From Eimeria necatrix (lineage: Eukaryota > Apicomplexa > Conoidasida > Eucoccidiorida > Eimeriidae): a stretch of 64,000 nucleotides of DNA. This document shows positions 33,398 to 44,996 of this stretch, piece by piece. Position numbers and translations under genes: made by a program. The notes beneath the pieces are model-generated. The model had not been told where the DNA came from and ran no database searches. It worked only from the letters and a program-made list of their open reading frames with translations. The stretch lies in the NCBI RefSeq assembly GCF_000499385.1, contig NW_013651701.1:4751-68750 (forward strand). The letters run 5' to 3'. The stretch's first letter is position 1. The number at the start of each line of letters is the position of its first letter.

Positions 33398-34683
33398 ATG
33401 GACTCAAGCTCGCCTAGTTCGCCGCAGCCACCCCAGGGCTCGCCACCTCCATCGCAGCCCACGGCGAACGAAGGAGCGACTGAGGGAGCACCAAAGAGAG
33501 CCAGCAGTATAAGAAAAAGTAACGATGGAGGGGTGATCGAGCGGCGCCCCCCAGAGCAAATTGTCGTGGGGGAGATACGACAGAATTTAGACGATCTGAA
33601 GTCCGCGATCCTCAGTTACTACAGCCGTCTCTATTCGCAGCCTGGCCGATCTATTGAGGAAAGGCTTGACAGGCTAGCCGCACCACCGTTTTCAAATACA
33701 GTGAAAACGGGACGCCTCCCGCCCGCCAATAAGGCCAGCAGTCGTCCAAAGAGGCAGTCAAGCTTCGCAGTTCCCCCACCCAACACGTGTTTTGACTTCC
33801 TTGCAGAGGAGCAAAGAGGTTAGTTTTGCACTACACAGCGAGATAGGCGCTGTACATTCAACTTACAGTAGGTAGCTCGCACTCAGACCAACTGAGCTCT
33901 TACTCAAACTAGCTTTCCGAATATCTACTGAGCCGCGCTGCCTTTCTCGTAGGCATTGTGAGTGAAGTCGTTGTTGCGAATTGTGTTGGCAGAGGGAACA
34001 GTCACTGGTCAAACTGATTTACAGAGAGATCCCAACTTGCAAAAACGCTTCTACGGGATTTCGCAGCTTCCGGGGGATAAACCCAGTTCAGGGATGAGAG
34101 GTCATTCTAACCTTCTAGGCCGTCAGCTAGGCGAGGCTCGTGGTGGCCAGATTAACGAGCTACTAGAAGATCTGCGCTCCAAGTGCACAGCGGCCTCCGC
34201 AAGGCTGAACACTTTAGCGGACCAGCTCGAGCGAGAGGTCGAGGACCCGGACCTGCGTGAATGGGAGTACACGACGTACCCAGAGGTATGTTCGTAAGCA
34301 GTTGGAGCTTCACATTCTGCTGCTGTTGCTCGCAGTTCTTCGCTGCAAGTTCTGAGGGCTCATTTTCTCAACCCTTTTCACTACCCGGACGTTTTCCTCT
34401 TACGAGTTGCGGGAGTTATGGGTACCTTTTATTGTATTGCCAAGTGCACCAAGTAAACTTTCTAGAACTGAGCTGTTTCTTGTTGCAGGTTCGACGGCAG
34501 CCATACCTGGGACGTGACCCTGAGCTGCGACGGCACTTATTGGCTATATATAGGGACCTTTGCCACCAGTCGCGGACGAACCAGTTACGAATTAATGCAA
34601 TCAAGAGCAAACTCAAAGTTTTGAGTCTTCACACCCAGTCAGATATGATCAAGCTGAAGTCAGACCCGCGCGTCGCATTCTGA
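33398..34683 (+). CDS. Hypothetical three-exon protein with C-terminal helical region
   Basis: Exons 33398-33818, 33993-34285 and 34489-34683 join in phase (909 nt, 302 residues). Donors are GAG^GTTAGT and GAG^GTATGT; acceptors are TTGGCAG and TTGTTGCAG. The start is an ATG giving a Pro/Ser-rich tail (MDSSSPSSPQPPQGSPPP). It is followed by a basic segment and a helix around EIRQNLDDLKSAILSYYSRL. The second exon contains INELLEDLRSKCTAASARLN, and the last LRRHLLAIYRDLCHQSRT with a long amphipathic helix to the stop. No transmembrane segment or signal peptide. The gene structure is convincing; the family is not recognised. Confidence 0.75.
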
Positions 34684-35330
34684 CAGGCATGTGTACAAGG
34701 CATAGCCTTGTTAGCGGTACAGCGTACAGCGGACACGCCTAGCAATTGGAGAGGATCCAAATTGCACAGTCAGCTCTGCTTTGGCTGATGGCAAACCATG
34801 ACATGCCAACACCACAAAGCTCCAGTAGAGCATCGGCGTTTCTAGTCAGTCACCTTGCATCGCTGCTCCGCTCCGTTCAACTTGCTTTTTTTTGTAGTGG
34901 TGGACGACAGTGTCCGTTTGGCACCCAAAACTAGCTGAAAATTATAGTTTGTGAACTTCGGCTCGCACAACTTATCTGCGGAAGGCTTTACCGACGTGAC
35001 TGGCGCCGCTGTATAGTAGACTGTGTTGCAGGCACAATTGAGTAGACAGAGGCTCCAAGAGTAATACAGCATCTGGGATGGGATAGAATAAAACTCTTGT
35101 GCTTTGATGCTTGACGGCGCTTTTTCTTTATTGAGGGGTCTACAGCAGCGTGCCTTTGAGCAAGAAACTCGCGAAGGCTAAGACAGCGCGGTTCAACATG
35201 CAGACTGAGGTGGGGGTTCGGCGTTCGTCGATTTTGAAAAGATTTGAACAACTTAGTAGCTACAATAAATGCGAGATATACAGTGGTGTTGCAGAAAACA
35301 GTACTACACAGCTATTCGCGAGGACAGGCG
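34684..35330. other. Shared 3' region of converging genes
   Basis: Lies between the stop of the three-exon gene and the stop of the PARP gene. No protein-like frame was found on either strand. Confidence 0.4.
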
Positions 35331-38300
35331 TCAAGGAGAATCAAGGTCAAAGGATTCGAACTCGAACTCGACATGAACCAGGTAGCGGATCTTGACTTGG
35401 CGCTGCAGCATTCCCCCAATACACGCCCGCAAACAGCGAGATCCTCGTTTTTTAATATCACGGGAAGCAACGTACTTGAGGTCAAGTACCAAGGGACGGA
35501 CGGGCTGGCGAACGGTGCCGCCACTCACCGGATCGTAAACAATATATTCATTGTACATCAGTGCCGCCTCAGGCTTTCCGGGTATCTCTTCCCTCAGCTG
35601 AATAACTCGCAGTCATAGATGCTAACGCAGCTACAAACTAGCTATAGGCGAGGGGAAAACGCTGTGCAGTGGATATGCAGTGTTTTGGAGGCGTCACCGT
35701 AAGTGGCTCGCGCATGCAGGCTCCTGTTTTGCTATACTTCACGAGACGGAAGTCAACAAAAGTGGTCACGCCAAGCTGCAACCGATGTGTGCATCGCACA
35801 ATTAAAAATTTTCGGCATTTGTAGCTCACCTGATCTATAGTTTTTGAATTATTCCAGCTCTTTCCCCCGCAAACGCGCACAGGTTTCTCATCAACTACCG
35901 AAGGGATCTCGAAATCAGATTTGGGATTCGGGCACATGCGGCCAATGCCTTGTGCGCTGTCTTGTCCTGCAATGCCAAACAACCAACGCCGACAGCGCGG
36001 CTGCGTACAGAAGCAACTGAAAAGCAAAGAAGGCGCCAGCTAGTTAATGGCATGCTCACCATCCTTCTTGCATTTTTTTGCTGCCTCGTAGTCTGCCTGG
36101 AGGAATCGGCGCTGCTTTCCCAGAGCAACCTCACAAAGAACGAGGAGGCCATGTGGTTGAGCCGAAGATGCGTAACAGTACTGCGATGACTTGCTGACCT
36201 GCATCACAGTGCTGGGAGCAAACCCGAAGTGCTGCGCCGCTGGATTTCTCACTTTGCCACCGAGAGCACTCAAGCGAGCCGATGAACTTCGGCCAAGCAA
36301 ACTGCCTTCTCCGAAAATTTAGTCGTGGCCAAAAATAAGTACATTTGCCTTTCTTTGTCTGTTTACGCCTGCTTTTGCATGTCTTTACTGATTATTCTTT
36401 CTTCCCCCCAGCACTCATACGGTGACAAAATGCTGCATCTTAACTCCACTGAGTAAGACAGACCATTCGTCGGTGTCTCACCATGTCTGCGAAGTAGATT
36501 CCCTTGTCAAACATGTATCCAGATGACGGCGCCTCCGGAGGAGCAATTTGAAGACCCTTTGCAAGAATACTTGGCCAGTTCGTCTGAAAGGTTTCAAGCC
36601 CAAGACAGGTTGTTGGTGTACGCAGCCCGTAAAGTCTCATGCCAGTATCAGACGTTGTCAGACCAAGTAATCAGCATGTTTCGGACTCCAGGAGCAAGCT
36701 ATTCGTTTGTAGTTTTGCTAATGAGCACGCTAGTATGATGCACGCGCAAGTACCACCTGCAGTACTGCGGAGATCCGTCGCTTACCAACCGAGAGCCGTG
36801 CCATAAAAGCATGCGATTATCCATTTCTTTGTTAAAGCGTTGCGCTTCTCCTTGGCGATCACACTTGAAAACACTCTTTACCTTAAGCTTCCAGGTGTTG
36901 TGGGTCGGCGCATGCGTGTTTGAGATGAGGCGTTCCACCAACTTTCTCTCCTCGTCGGATTCACTTACTGGCTGAAGCAGTACATCAGCACAAGCTAATG
37001 AGCGCCAAAATGCACTTCGCGAACGCGCTTGTTCACGCCTTAATTGTGCTCCAGAAATACTGAAAATTGCTGTCATGCATCAACTTTGCGTGATGCGGTT
37101 TCCGGGTCCCATAAGGCAAAATAATTGGTCCTTGGCAGTAATCTAACCCAAACAACAGTCAAGTACCTCGAGCTTGCAGCGCAGCTGTTCATACTGGGCA
37201 TCTAGTGGATGTTTGTCTTTGGCGTTCAGCAATGCATCCGTCAATAAGGATTGCGCAACCGATACCTATGAAACAATACGGCAGTCAAGCTAATAGCATT
37301 CCCGGCATCTCACAGCAAACCTTGCACGGAAGGAAATCTGAGTGTGGAAATAATTTAAAGGCTTTGCTTCTTCTTGCTTAGTGCGGCCTGAAGCTTTGTG
37401 TGTTGCATCTGTGCTTGTGCCACACCTCTAAGAGCTGCTCCATCATCTCAATCTTAGCCCTCAACTTCGCAAATGAGTCGAGAACCGGAGGCTTTTCGGA
37501 GACGGCAAACTGCAGGATATTTGAACATAATTGCAAGGGCGACCCATAGCTGAAGAGTAGAACGGTGGCTTCCTGTAGCTCTCGCAGCTCTCAGAAAGGT
37601 AACATGACGAATGCAGCTTCACGCACTACGCAGTGCAGCACAACCATGATATCACTCCCTCCCCATGGTGCTACTAAGCATAGCTAGAACTTACGACATG
37701 TGGTATTTTGATGTAAAACCGGTTCGTAGCATCAGCGAGCCGAGTCCTGGTTGCAGGGAATAGGAAGCCTCATTCTTTTTATTCATATAATATCGTTCAA
37801 GAATCTCAGATTGCACTGAACTTCACCATTGTTCACTTGGCAAAGACAACAAGCCAGTCAGCTCACTGGTGTTTTAGGGTGTTTGTCTGCGCTGGATCCT
37901 CGCGAAGGAGGTTTTGGATTTCCTGTGCGCAGACAGCAAAGACGCCGAACAACTTATGCTCGCGTAAAAGCAGTTCACCCCAAATGCACTGCGTCACAAA
38001 ACTTTCACTAGATTGAAGCCTGTGTACATTACCTGGAGCACGGCATAGCCTTCTTGCAGCTGCCGTTTTGAAATAGAATCAATTGGAAGCTTTTTAAGGT
38101 TTAGGTGCTGCTCAGAAAGTAACTTCTCCGTCAATTTTCCTGTAGGGCCACAGGACCAAAACTGTGTGTCCCAGAAGACTGATGATGCCGCACTACCAAG
38201 GTGAATACTACGGAACAACCATGCACCGTGGACTTCTTCAAACAATGGCCCCGCAATCAACTCATTAAGAGGGACTTACGATCGAAAATCAATTCAACGA

Positions 38301-41300
38301 TGGCCTTCACTGCTGGAGGCAGAGTGCATTCATCTACAGTACTGCTGGCGCTGCACCAGATATACAGGAGGCACACGTTGAGCGAGCTCTTAGCTGTTTG
38401 TCTTCCCCTTTAGTAGTTTGCGGAGGTGATGCACTAGCCTAAGCGCGTTGGCAGGAAGAGTGCATAGCCCTCTTGTGTGTTTATATACCTGGCAGCTTCA
38501 AGCTTGGGCCGTTTCAAAGGTGGTTCCTTGGCGTTCTTTTGTGTCTCATCACCCATTTGGTAGCCTGCTAGCTCCACGAAACCGTACCTGCGAAAGCATT
38601 ACGGATTGCTAAGCAGTTTACATGCCTCAGTGCCTGGGGCTCGACATGGAAACAAGCTGTGAGTTTTCATATAAACAACGCTGATTGTATGGAAGGACAA
38701 ACAGTACCTTCCGGGTTGCTGGACAAAGCTGAAACGATCATTCCAGTGGGTGCCTGTCAACCCCAAGAACTTTGCCTCGAATGCCTCTGCGAGCGGTGGT
38801 AGAGAACAAACGAACTCAACGCTTTCTATCGTTGCCAGCACGCAAGGCAACACATGAATTTCGCCTGGCGCATGCGGCAGGAAATGTGCTAAGGTACTGG
38901 CTTACCCACTGCAGCACCCACGTCTTGCCCAAATGATTGTTGTCTGAAGCCCAAATTTAAGGCACATCAACGGTGCAGCTGTAAACTAACCAAGTGTGTA
39001 AATTCCAATACCTGCAACATCTCTAGGGCTTATAAGCAAGTAACTCTGAATATACAGGCTAGATGGACTGTGTTCTGAACCAGTTTTACACTTCTTTTCT
39101 TACTTATAGTCGTTAGTTAATTTATCGTCCGCCCCCAGGCGACCCCACTTCGTGAAGAAATGAAATGTCTTGTTAGTTTGGACGATCTGCATGGAATAGT
39201 ACTTATTGATCCCTGAATCGTTCAGAAAGGAGAAGAAACGACTTTCCTCTCGTCAAGGAGTACGCATAATGAGGTAAGGCAAGCACCAACAGCGGGGCGA
39301 TCGCTGACCAGTGCTAATATCAGTATACTGCGTGGTGCAGTTGAAAGCATTTCCATAACTGTCCACGTAAATTCGACCTCTTTTGTTGCTAAACAAAGGA
39401 TCCACCTACCACATCCAGTTCACACGGACAGTTCAAAAAGGAGCCCTCAGAACAGCACTACAGGCAACATTTAAACAGCAGGCACTACCAGCATATAGTG
39501 TCTTGATGCCCTGCATGGAGCGACTAAAAGCTCGACGAATCTTTTTGACTTATGGGCCTTATACAAAACTGCCTGGAAATCAAGCTTAAGCTGGCAGTAC
39601 CTCCAAGAGAGGAGACTTCTTCGCGATCGGCGGCCGCTGCGTTTGAGGCTTTTCTTTGGCTTGTGCCTCGCTGAGCTGCTTGAGAGATTCCGCCGCATCT
39701 GGCAGTTCATGTGTTAGCTTGCCCTCGACAAGATAATACTGCGCGTACTTTTTCTTTCGGAGCAGTAGACCCTATATGCAAACACTCATAGAGCCGAACC
39801 ATCAGCCCACCATAACTGACGCAAATCTAGTGCGCACTGGCATGCACAAAGGCAGCTCAGTGAAATGGCAAAGCTAACCGTTGGCCGAGGGTCCGGGCCG
39901 TCACTTGACCCCTTCCATTTGCGGCACATTGCCAGCTTAGACTTCGGCTCCGAATTTTCTCGCTTAAGTAGAGCGCTTATGAAGTCACTCTGCGCCACAG
40001 AAGTGATTCACAGCTGCATGCAGATTGACAAATTATATATACTTGAGATTCTTGATATACCCTGTTGGTGCGATGGCTGTGGTGGGTATTTTAGTGGAAT
40101 ATGACACATCAAAAGGGGGGCATACGGCTTCTGCTCTAGCGTTGACAATTTTACACATTATAGTCCCGTGAAAAATACGGGCAAGATGCGACGTTGACGA
40201 GTGGGGACTAAATATTCACCAAGGTATTTCTACACGTGAGTTGTGGCGCAAGAGTGGATCTGCCCCACACCCATTAGAGACGTCCCACCAATAGGACATG
40301 ACAACGTTTTCACGACACAACAATACGCATCCCAGTAAGAGAGTAGCAGCAATATGCTTGAACAAAACTCCGGACTAACAGAAGAAAATTCAAGCAACTC
40401 ACATGCACAATGGGTACACCAGCAGCTTTTGCATCGCGATACTTCTTCGTAAACTCGTGGCTGTCGCCGTCCCCTACAAGCAGAAAGGTTGTGCGACCTT
40501 CGAGCTGCTCACTGGCAGAACACAGCAGACCACAGAAAAGGACTCGTCTGAAGTGCGAAAGCAGTGCAGAGACTTGTATAAGCACCGAGTCGAACAAGTC
40601 ATGGTGCTCCACCATCGTAGAGCATGTCGTGAATCATTGTTTGCGTGAGCTCGAGCTTCGAAAGAACATCCCCAAACCCCCAAAATCCCACAACACCAAA
40701 ATAGCGACCCCGAATCATTGAAGTCCACTGAGCAGCAAAATAAAAGGAGCAGGCTGCGAAGTGGAGGTGCACCTACGTGTACTCTCCAGCATGCTTCTCG
40801 ATCAAAAGTTGCAGTTCCACTCTGCAAAAAAGGCCGGGAAGATAGCGGAATGTATGCGTAGGCGAAAACTGTCACTGACTCAACAACACTGGAGTGGTAA
40901 AATAGTATACAAGTTTAAACTGAATTTCTAAGGAGCAAAATTGGCGGTCACTACTTGTGCGTATACAAATTTTCAGTGCATTCTCACTTGGGAGGGTCTG
41001 TGGCTCCGACTGAGGTGAAACTCAACCCCACCAATTCCTTGCCAACAGGAATAGCTTCTGGCTCGCTCGATTCCTTCTCAGCCGTTGAACTGCATGCGAA
41101 ATGAGCCCGCATTCAAGTACTGACAGACATCATCATCGCAGCTCGACATCAATGATCAACGGGGAAAAGCAGCTTCGTAAGGTTTGTACTACCCCTCCTA
41201 GGAGGGGTGTTCACTGGGGAGTTTCAAGGCCTTCCAGTGCCTTATTAAGTCCTACGGCTTGGGGGAAGGCGCGTCTGCGGCACACCCAGCAACCGCAGGC

Positions 41301-43149
41301 GGAAAGAAGCGGGAGATTTAGCGCTGTCTTGCAAAGTCTTCTCTGTGCTAACTGTCTACAGCCTTTAATTGCCGGGAGGTAGCGCCTAGGCTCACCTAGT
41401 GGATTGCCTAGTTCCATGCAGCCTTCGACACCTTGTGGACACTTCCACTTCTTAAACACTGGGATTCGCTTTGCTTCGTCCTGATGGCCAAGCAGGTACA
41501 TTGTTCGTAGGTTAGAGTTCGGAGACTGTGAGTAAGCTTTCTATTCTTATGAGGACGCTCCCCAATAAGCAACGATTGAACTCAAGGGACGTGCATAGCA
41601 GACGCACTGGCAACACAAATATCTCCGTTCGCTTAAGGTCATCGACGGAAACGCCTGTGGCAGAGTTGTCAAAGGCTTCATTCGGCCTCAGGATATCCGA
41701 CAATATGAACGAGAAGACGCATTTGGTGCTCGCCGATACGTAGCCGTTGCAGCGAATTTCGCCCCCATACTGCGGTAAACGAGCAGTCGCTCTTGTTTGC
41801 GTGAAGTTCGCTTCAGGTGCTCACAACATACGAGAAGTCTTGCAAATCTTGCGCACGCAGTTGCTTACTTGAACCAATGAAGTGTTTCCACAGATCGGGC
41901 AAGGGGGAAGCTTCCCAAAAATAAATCCGTCAGCTACGATATGCGCAGCCTCACCAACCTGGAAATGATTCACGCAAGAGACCTAACCCGCATGTTGCGC
42001 CTTGAGCTACAACTATAGCGAGCTCTCCAGAAAAGCGCACGCGTGAACGTCAGGGCTCACCGAGATTTTTTTTTCGTTGTAGGGAATCCCATTTGCGTCG
42101 AGAATGGGGAGAAGCTGTTTTTTGGGAATTTCCTGTACACACAGAAAGCAGGAGTTGAGAAGGTCTAGGTAATAACGCTGCTCGGCGGCTACTGGGAAAC
42201 ATGCAGCCAGTCGCGCCGCAAGAGCTCTATTTACAAGCCTCGGAAGTAAGATCCAACTCAACCAAGAGTACTTACCATAAGCATTGACTTCAGACTCCAG
42301 ATCGCATCGCTGCGCCTTTTTACGGCCTGCACAGCAGGACTGTAGGAACCGCAAACAAACAGCAGAAGTCTCCATATTGTGCACAAGTGCACGAGCACAT
42401 GCACGTACGCTGTGTTCCATATTGTGCGCAAGTGCACGAGCACACGCATGTAAAATTGATAGGCCATGATGCTCATCTATCAGCTCTTTTTAGTTGGTAA
42501 TGTGGGGCGCCTAAATCAGAACAACTTTGCATGAGTGAACTACGGTGAGCCCAAATTCCGAACAATGACTTACTGGCCTTCGTCGATTTTTGCATCAAAG
42601 CTCTTCGCAACTTTGAGAATGTCACTCCACCGCAAGGCCTGCCACACTGTTGCATCGCCCAGGCAAAAAGGAGACTGCATGTGACTGTTGTGTGCGTTAA
42701 TAAACTTTTTCATGGTTCATTGGGGATTTTTGCGTCAGCGAGGTCCCTATTCTTATTCACTTACATCGGATTTCCCCCAGATTCTCCGTGAACTTTTTTC
42801 CGCAGCGCAAATGGTACTTTTGTTCATCAAACCCATCGTGAAAACGGCTCCACACTTTCCTTAGGAAGCGCAGTGAGTCCAAGGCGATACGGCCATCACA
42901 CGCCTGTCCGGGCTCACACACACCTATGCAGCACTCATTGGCTCCCTAGTTTCCTTCAAGTGTTGTAGTTGCTACGATGCAAAAGAAGATGGAAAGACAC
43001 CGTTAAGACTGGCAGGGCAAGCCACAGTTTTGCAAAAAGATGACCGTGTACTGTAGCTTGTTGCTGACCTTGCAGGTAGCCCGGTCCGTCGGCGCATAGT
43101 CGATGGCGTAGGGGTTCGGGATGGGTGATTGACTTCCTTTTGGCGCCAT
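35331..43149 (-). CDS. PARP: Poly(ADP-ribose) polymerase, PARP1-like, about 22 exons
   Basis: Nuclear enzyme that builds poly(ADP-ribose) on proteins at DNA breaks. Order on the minus strand: ATG at 43149 and zinc finger in three exons (43149-43069, about 42925-42765, 42660-42574; [18 protein letters not shown]); PADR1 region from about 42320 ([45 protein letters not shown]); BRCT (about 41090-40415; [19 protein letters not shown]); WGR (about 39400-39115; [13 protein letters not shown]); regulatory helices (38340-37170; [20 protein letters not shown]); catalytic domain with [29 protein letters not shown] in two adjacent pieces, and YNEYIVYD. The H-Y-E triad needed for polymer synthesis is intact. 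The last exon ends [14 protein letters not shown] plus a short tail. One N-terminal zinc finger is seen rather than two. Exact internal exon edges are approximate. Confidence 0.93.
42372..42451. repeat. 45-bp tandem duplication inside a PARP intron
   Basis: CCATATTGTGCACAAGTGCA at 42372 and CCATATTGTGCGCAAGTGCA at 42417 begin two copies about 35 bp long at 45-bp spacing, differing at a few positions. They lie in an intron between the zinc-finger and PADR1 exons. Confidence 0.85.
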
Positions 43150-44434
43150 GTTGGAGACAATGAGTTCATGTACTCCGTACAAGACTCACACTGCAATAAA
43201 GGGATACTGTTGTGTAGGAGAGCTGACACCGAGAGGATCTGCTGCAACGTTGCAGATCAGGCAAGTGACCCGTCGATATCTGCGTACTCTATAAGCCCAT
43301 CATAACAGCAACCACGAAAAGCGTGCCCTTGTGTTAGAGGCTTGGTCCGATGACTCGATCAGTGAGTTTCGCTGTGGTGGACGTGAACGCCGGGGGACCC
43401 GAGTTTGCAAACTCCACAAGGTGCGCTCAAAATAATGCAATATATGTTAGTGGTATAAATTTTTTCAATTGACAGAGCGTGCTGAGGTCGAATGACAACT
43501 CGAGTCGATGGCTGTTTCAGTGTCTGGGGTTGTCGGGCCACCAGACAGAATCACCCTTGCGTTGCAACTAGCTCTTCAGCCAGAAATACCGCTATTTGCA
43601 GCATCCTCCTACTTGCTTTGCATATTAGAATCTATTTCTAGTATTGTCATTGCGATGAATGGGCTGGGTAGGCCGTTCGATTGTCTGTCACGTTCAAATT
43701 CCACTAGCGTAAGGCGAGTCTCGAGAAATGTGCATTTACTAGCCTACGTACAGTGACAAGATGAAAACAAGTCCACTTCCAATAATACAAGTTTTCTGCA
43801 AAGTGGAGCACAGCTGTTCAGCAAAAAAAGCTGCCATTTCCTTCGACGCCATGCCGGCCCACAGCAAACTTGCCTCTCAAGTAATCCCCAGCGGTGGCAC
43901 CCGACTGAAAATTCCACTATACAAGCAGGGGCACAGACGCCAGCCCGTGATATATTAAGTGCGTAACTGCTCGTATTCGTGTAGCTTTGTTCATGTTGTT
44001 GCGTCCCCGTCCACCCAGCGATGCACAAAGAGTCCGTCCAGTAATGCGTTAACTACGATAACTGCCTACTTTACGTGAACTGATGCAGGCGATTTTTCCG
44101 CTTGTGACGAATTCTTAACACCACCTCAGCTACCAGTTTGTGAACAAAGTCGGATTCCACCGAAGTTCCGAAAAGCCTATTTCCTGCCTACACTACTGCG
44201 GCTGCGCCAGCTGCGCAGTGTACGATGTTTGCAACAACAAAACTTCCCCAAAAACCCCTTCAATCAAAGTTCATTCACGACTCCAGGGCTGAGCCTCTGT
44301 GCTTGTCGTGGCAGCAACACTACAACAGCCGACTGTGAGCCCAGCTGTTAAATCCGCGCCAGCACAAAACAAGCAGAGGCATTGCCAGCGCAATCTTCGC
44401 ATCCCCCGCGATACTAACTGGCGGGCAATCCCGC
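43150..44434. other. Intergenic between PARP and RPL27
   Basis: No supported gene. It contains the PARP promoter side and, at the other end, the 3' flank of RPL27. Scattered short open frames have no domain or bias. Confidence 0.4.
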
Positions 44435-44996
44435 TTAGAACCGCAGCTTCTTGCGAAGGAAGAGAACGTCCTTCGAGACCTTTCCAGCCTTCTCGTTGAC
44501 AGGATTCATAAACTTCTCGTAGAAAATGTTAGCCAGCGCCTTCTTTGCCGACTTACGCATGGCGCTGTCTTCTAGGGAAGCTTCTGGCGCGAGGGCCTTC
44601 ACGTCGAAATCGTTGCTTACAGTGTAGCTGAAATGGCCAGCGCAAGCACGAGAGGCCAGAACTACAACTAAAACTGACGCACCAATGCAGTAAAAATAGC
44701 AAAGTGTAGCGTTTAACATGATTCGATCACTTGCTGCTCATTCAGCAATGCATTCTCACCGAGTGGGCATCAGGTGACGAACGTTGATGTAGCGGATGAA
44801 GGCCTTGGGACGCATGCGCTTCTGCACCTTGGTGGTACTCATGCGCTTCGAAACGCGCAGAGGGGCCTTCTCAATGCCAGCAACCAAGCAATAGCAAAAG
44901 TGGCGCTCCTTCGTCCCTTCGGAGGTGCTCACCACCACACCCTTCTTCCCGGCCATGCGGCCGTTCAGGACCACCACCACGCGTCCAGGTTTGAGC
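44435..44996 (-). CDS. RPL27: 60S ribosomal protein L27 (eL27), first exon not located
   Basis: Cytosolic large-subunit ribosomal protein. Exon 44996-44760 begins LKPGRVVVVLNGRMAGKKG and runs through YCLVAGIEKAPLRVSKRM and FIRYINVRHLMPT. It splices (CG^GTGAGA to TTTCAG) in phase to exon 44627-44435, which starts RYTVSNDFDVKALAPEAS and ends VSKDVLFLRKKLRF. These match eL27 throughout, including the diagnostic HLMPTRY and LRF end. Phase requires a short upstream exon ending with two bases of a codon (probably M-G-K-L); it was not found in the next few hundred bases, so the 5' end is incomplete. High expression is expected but no promoter element was identified. Confidence 0.93.
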
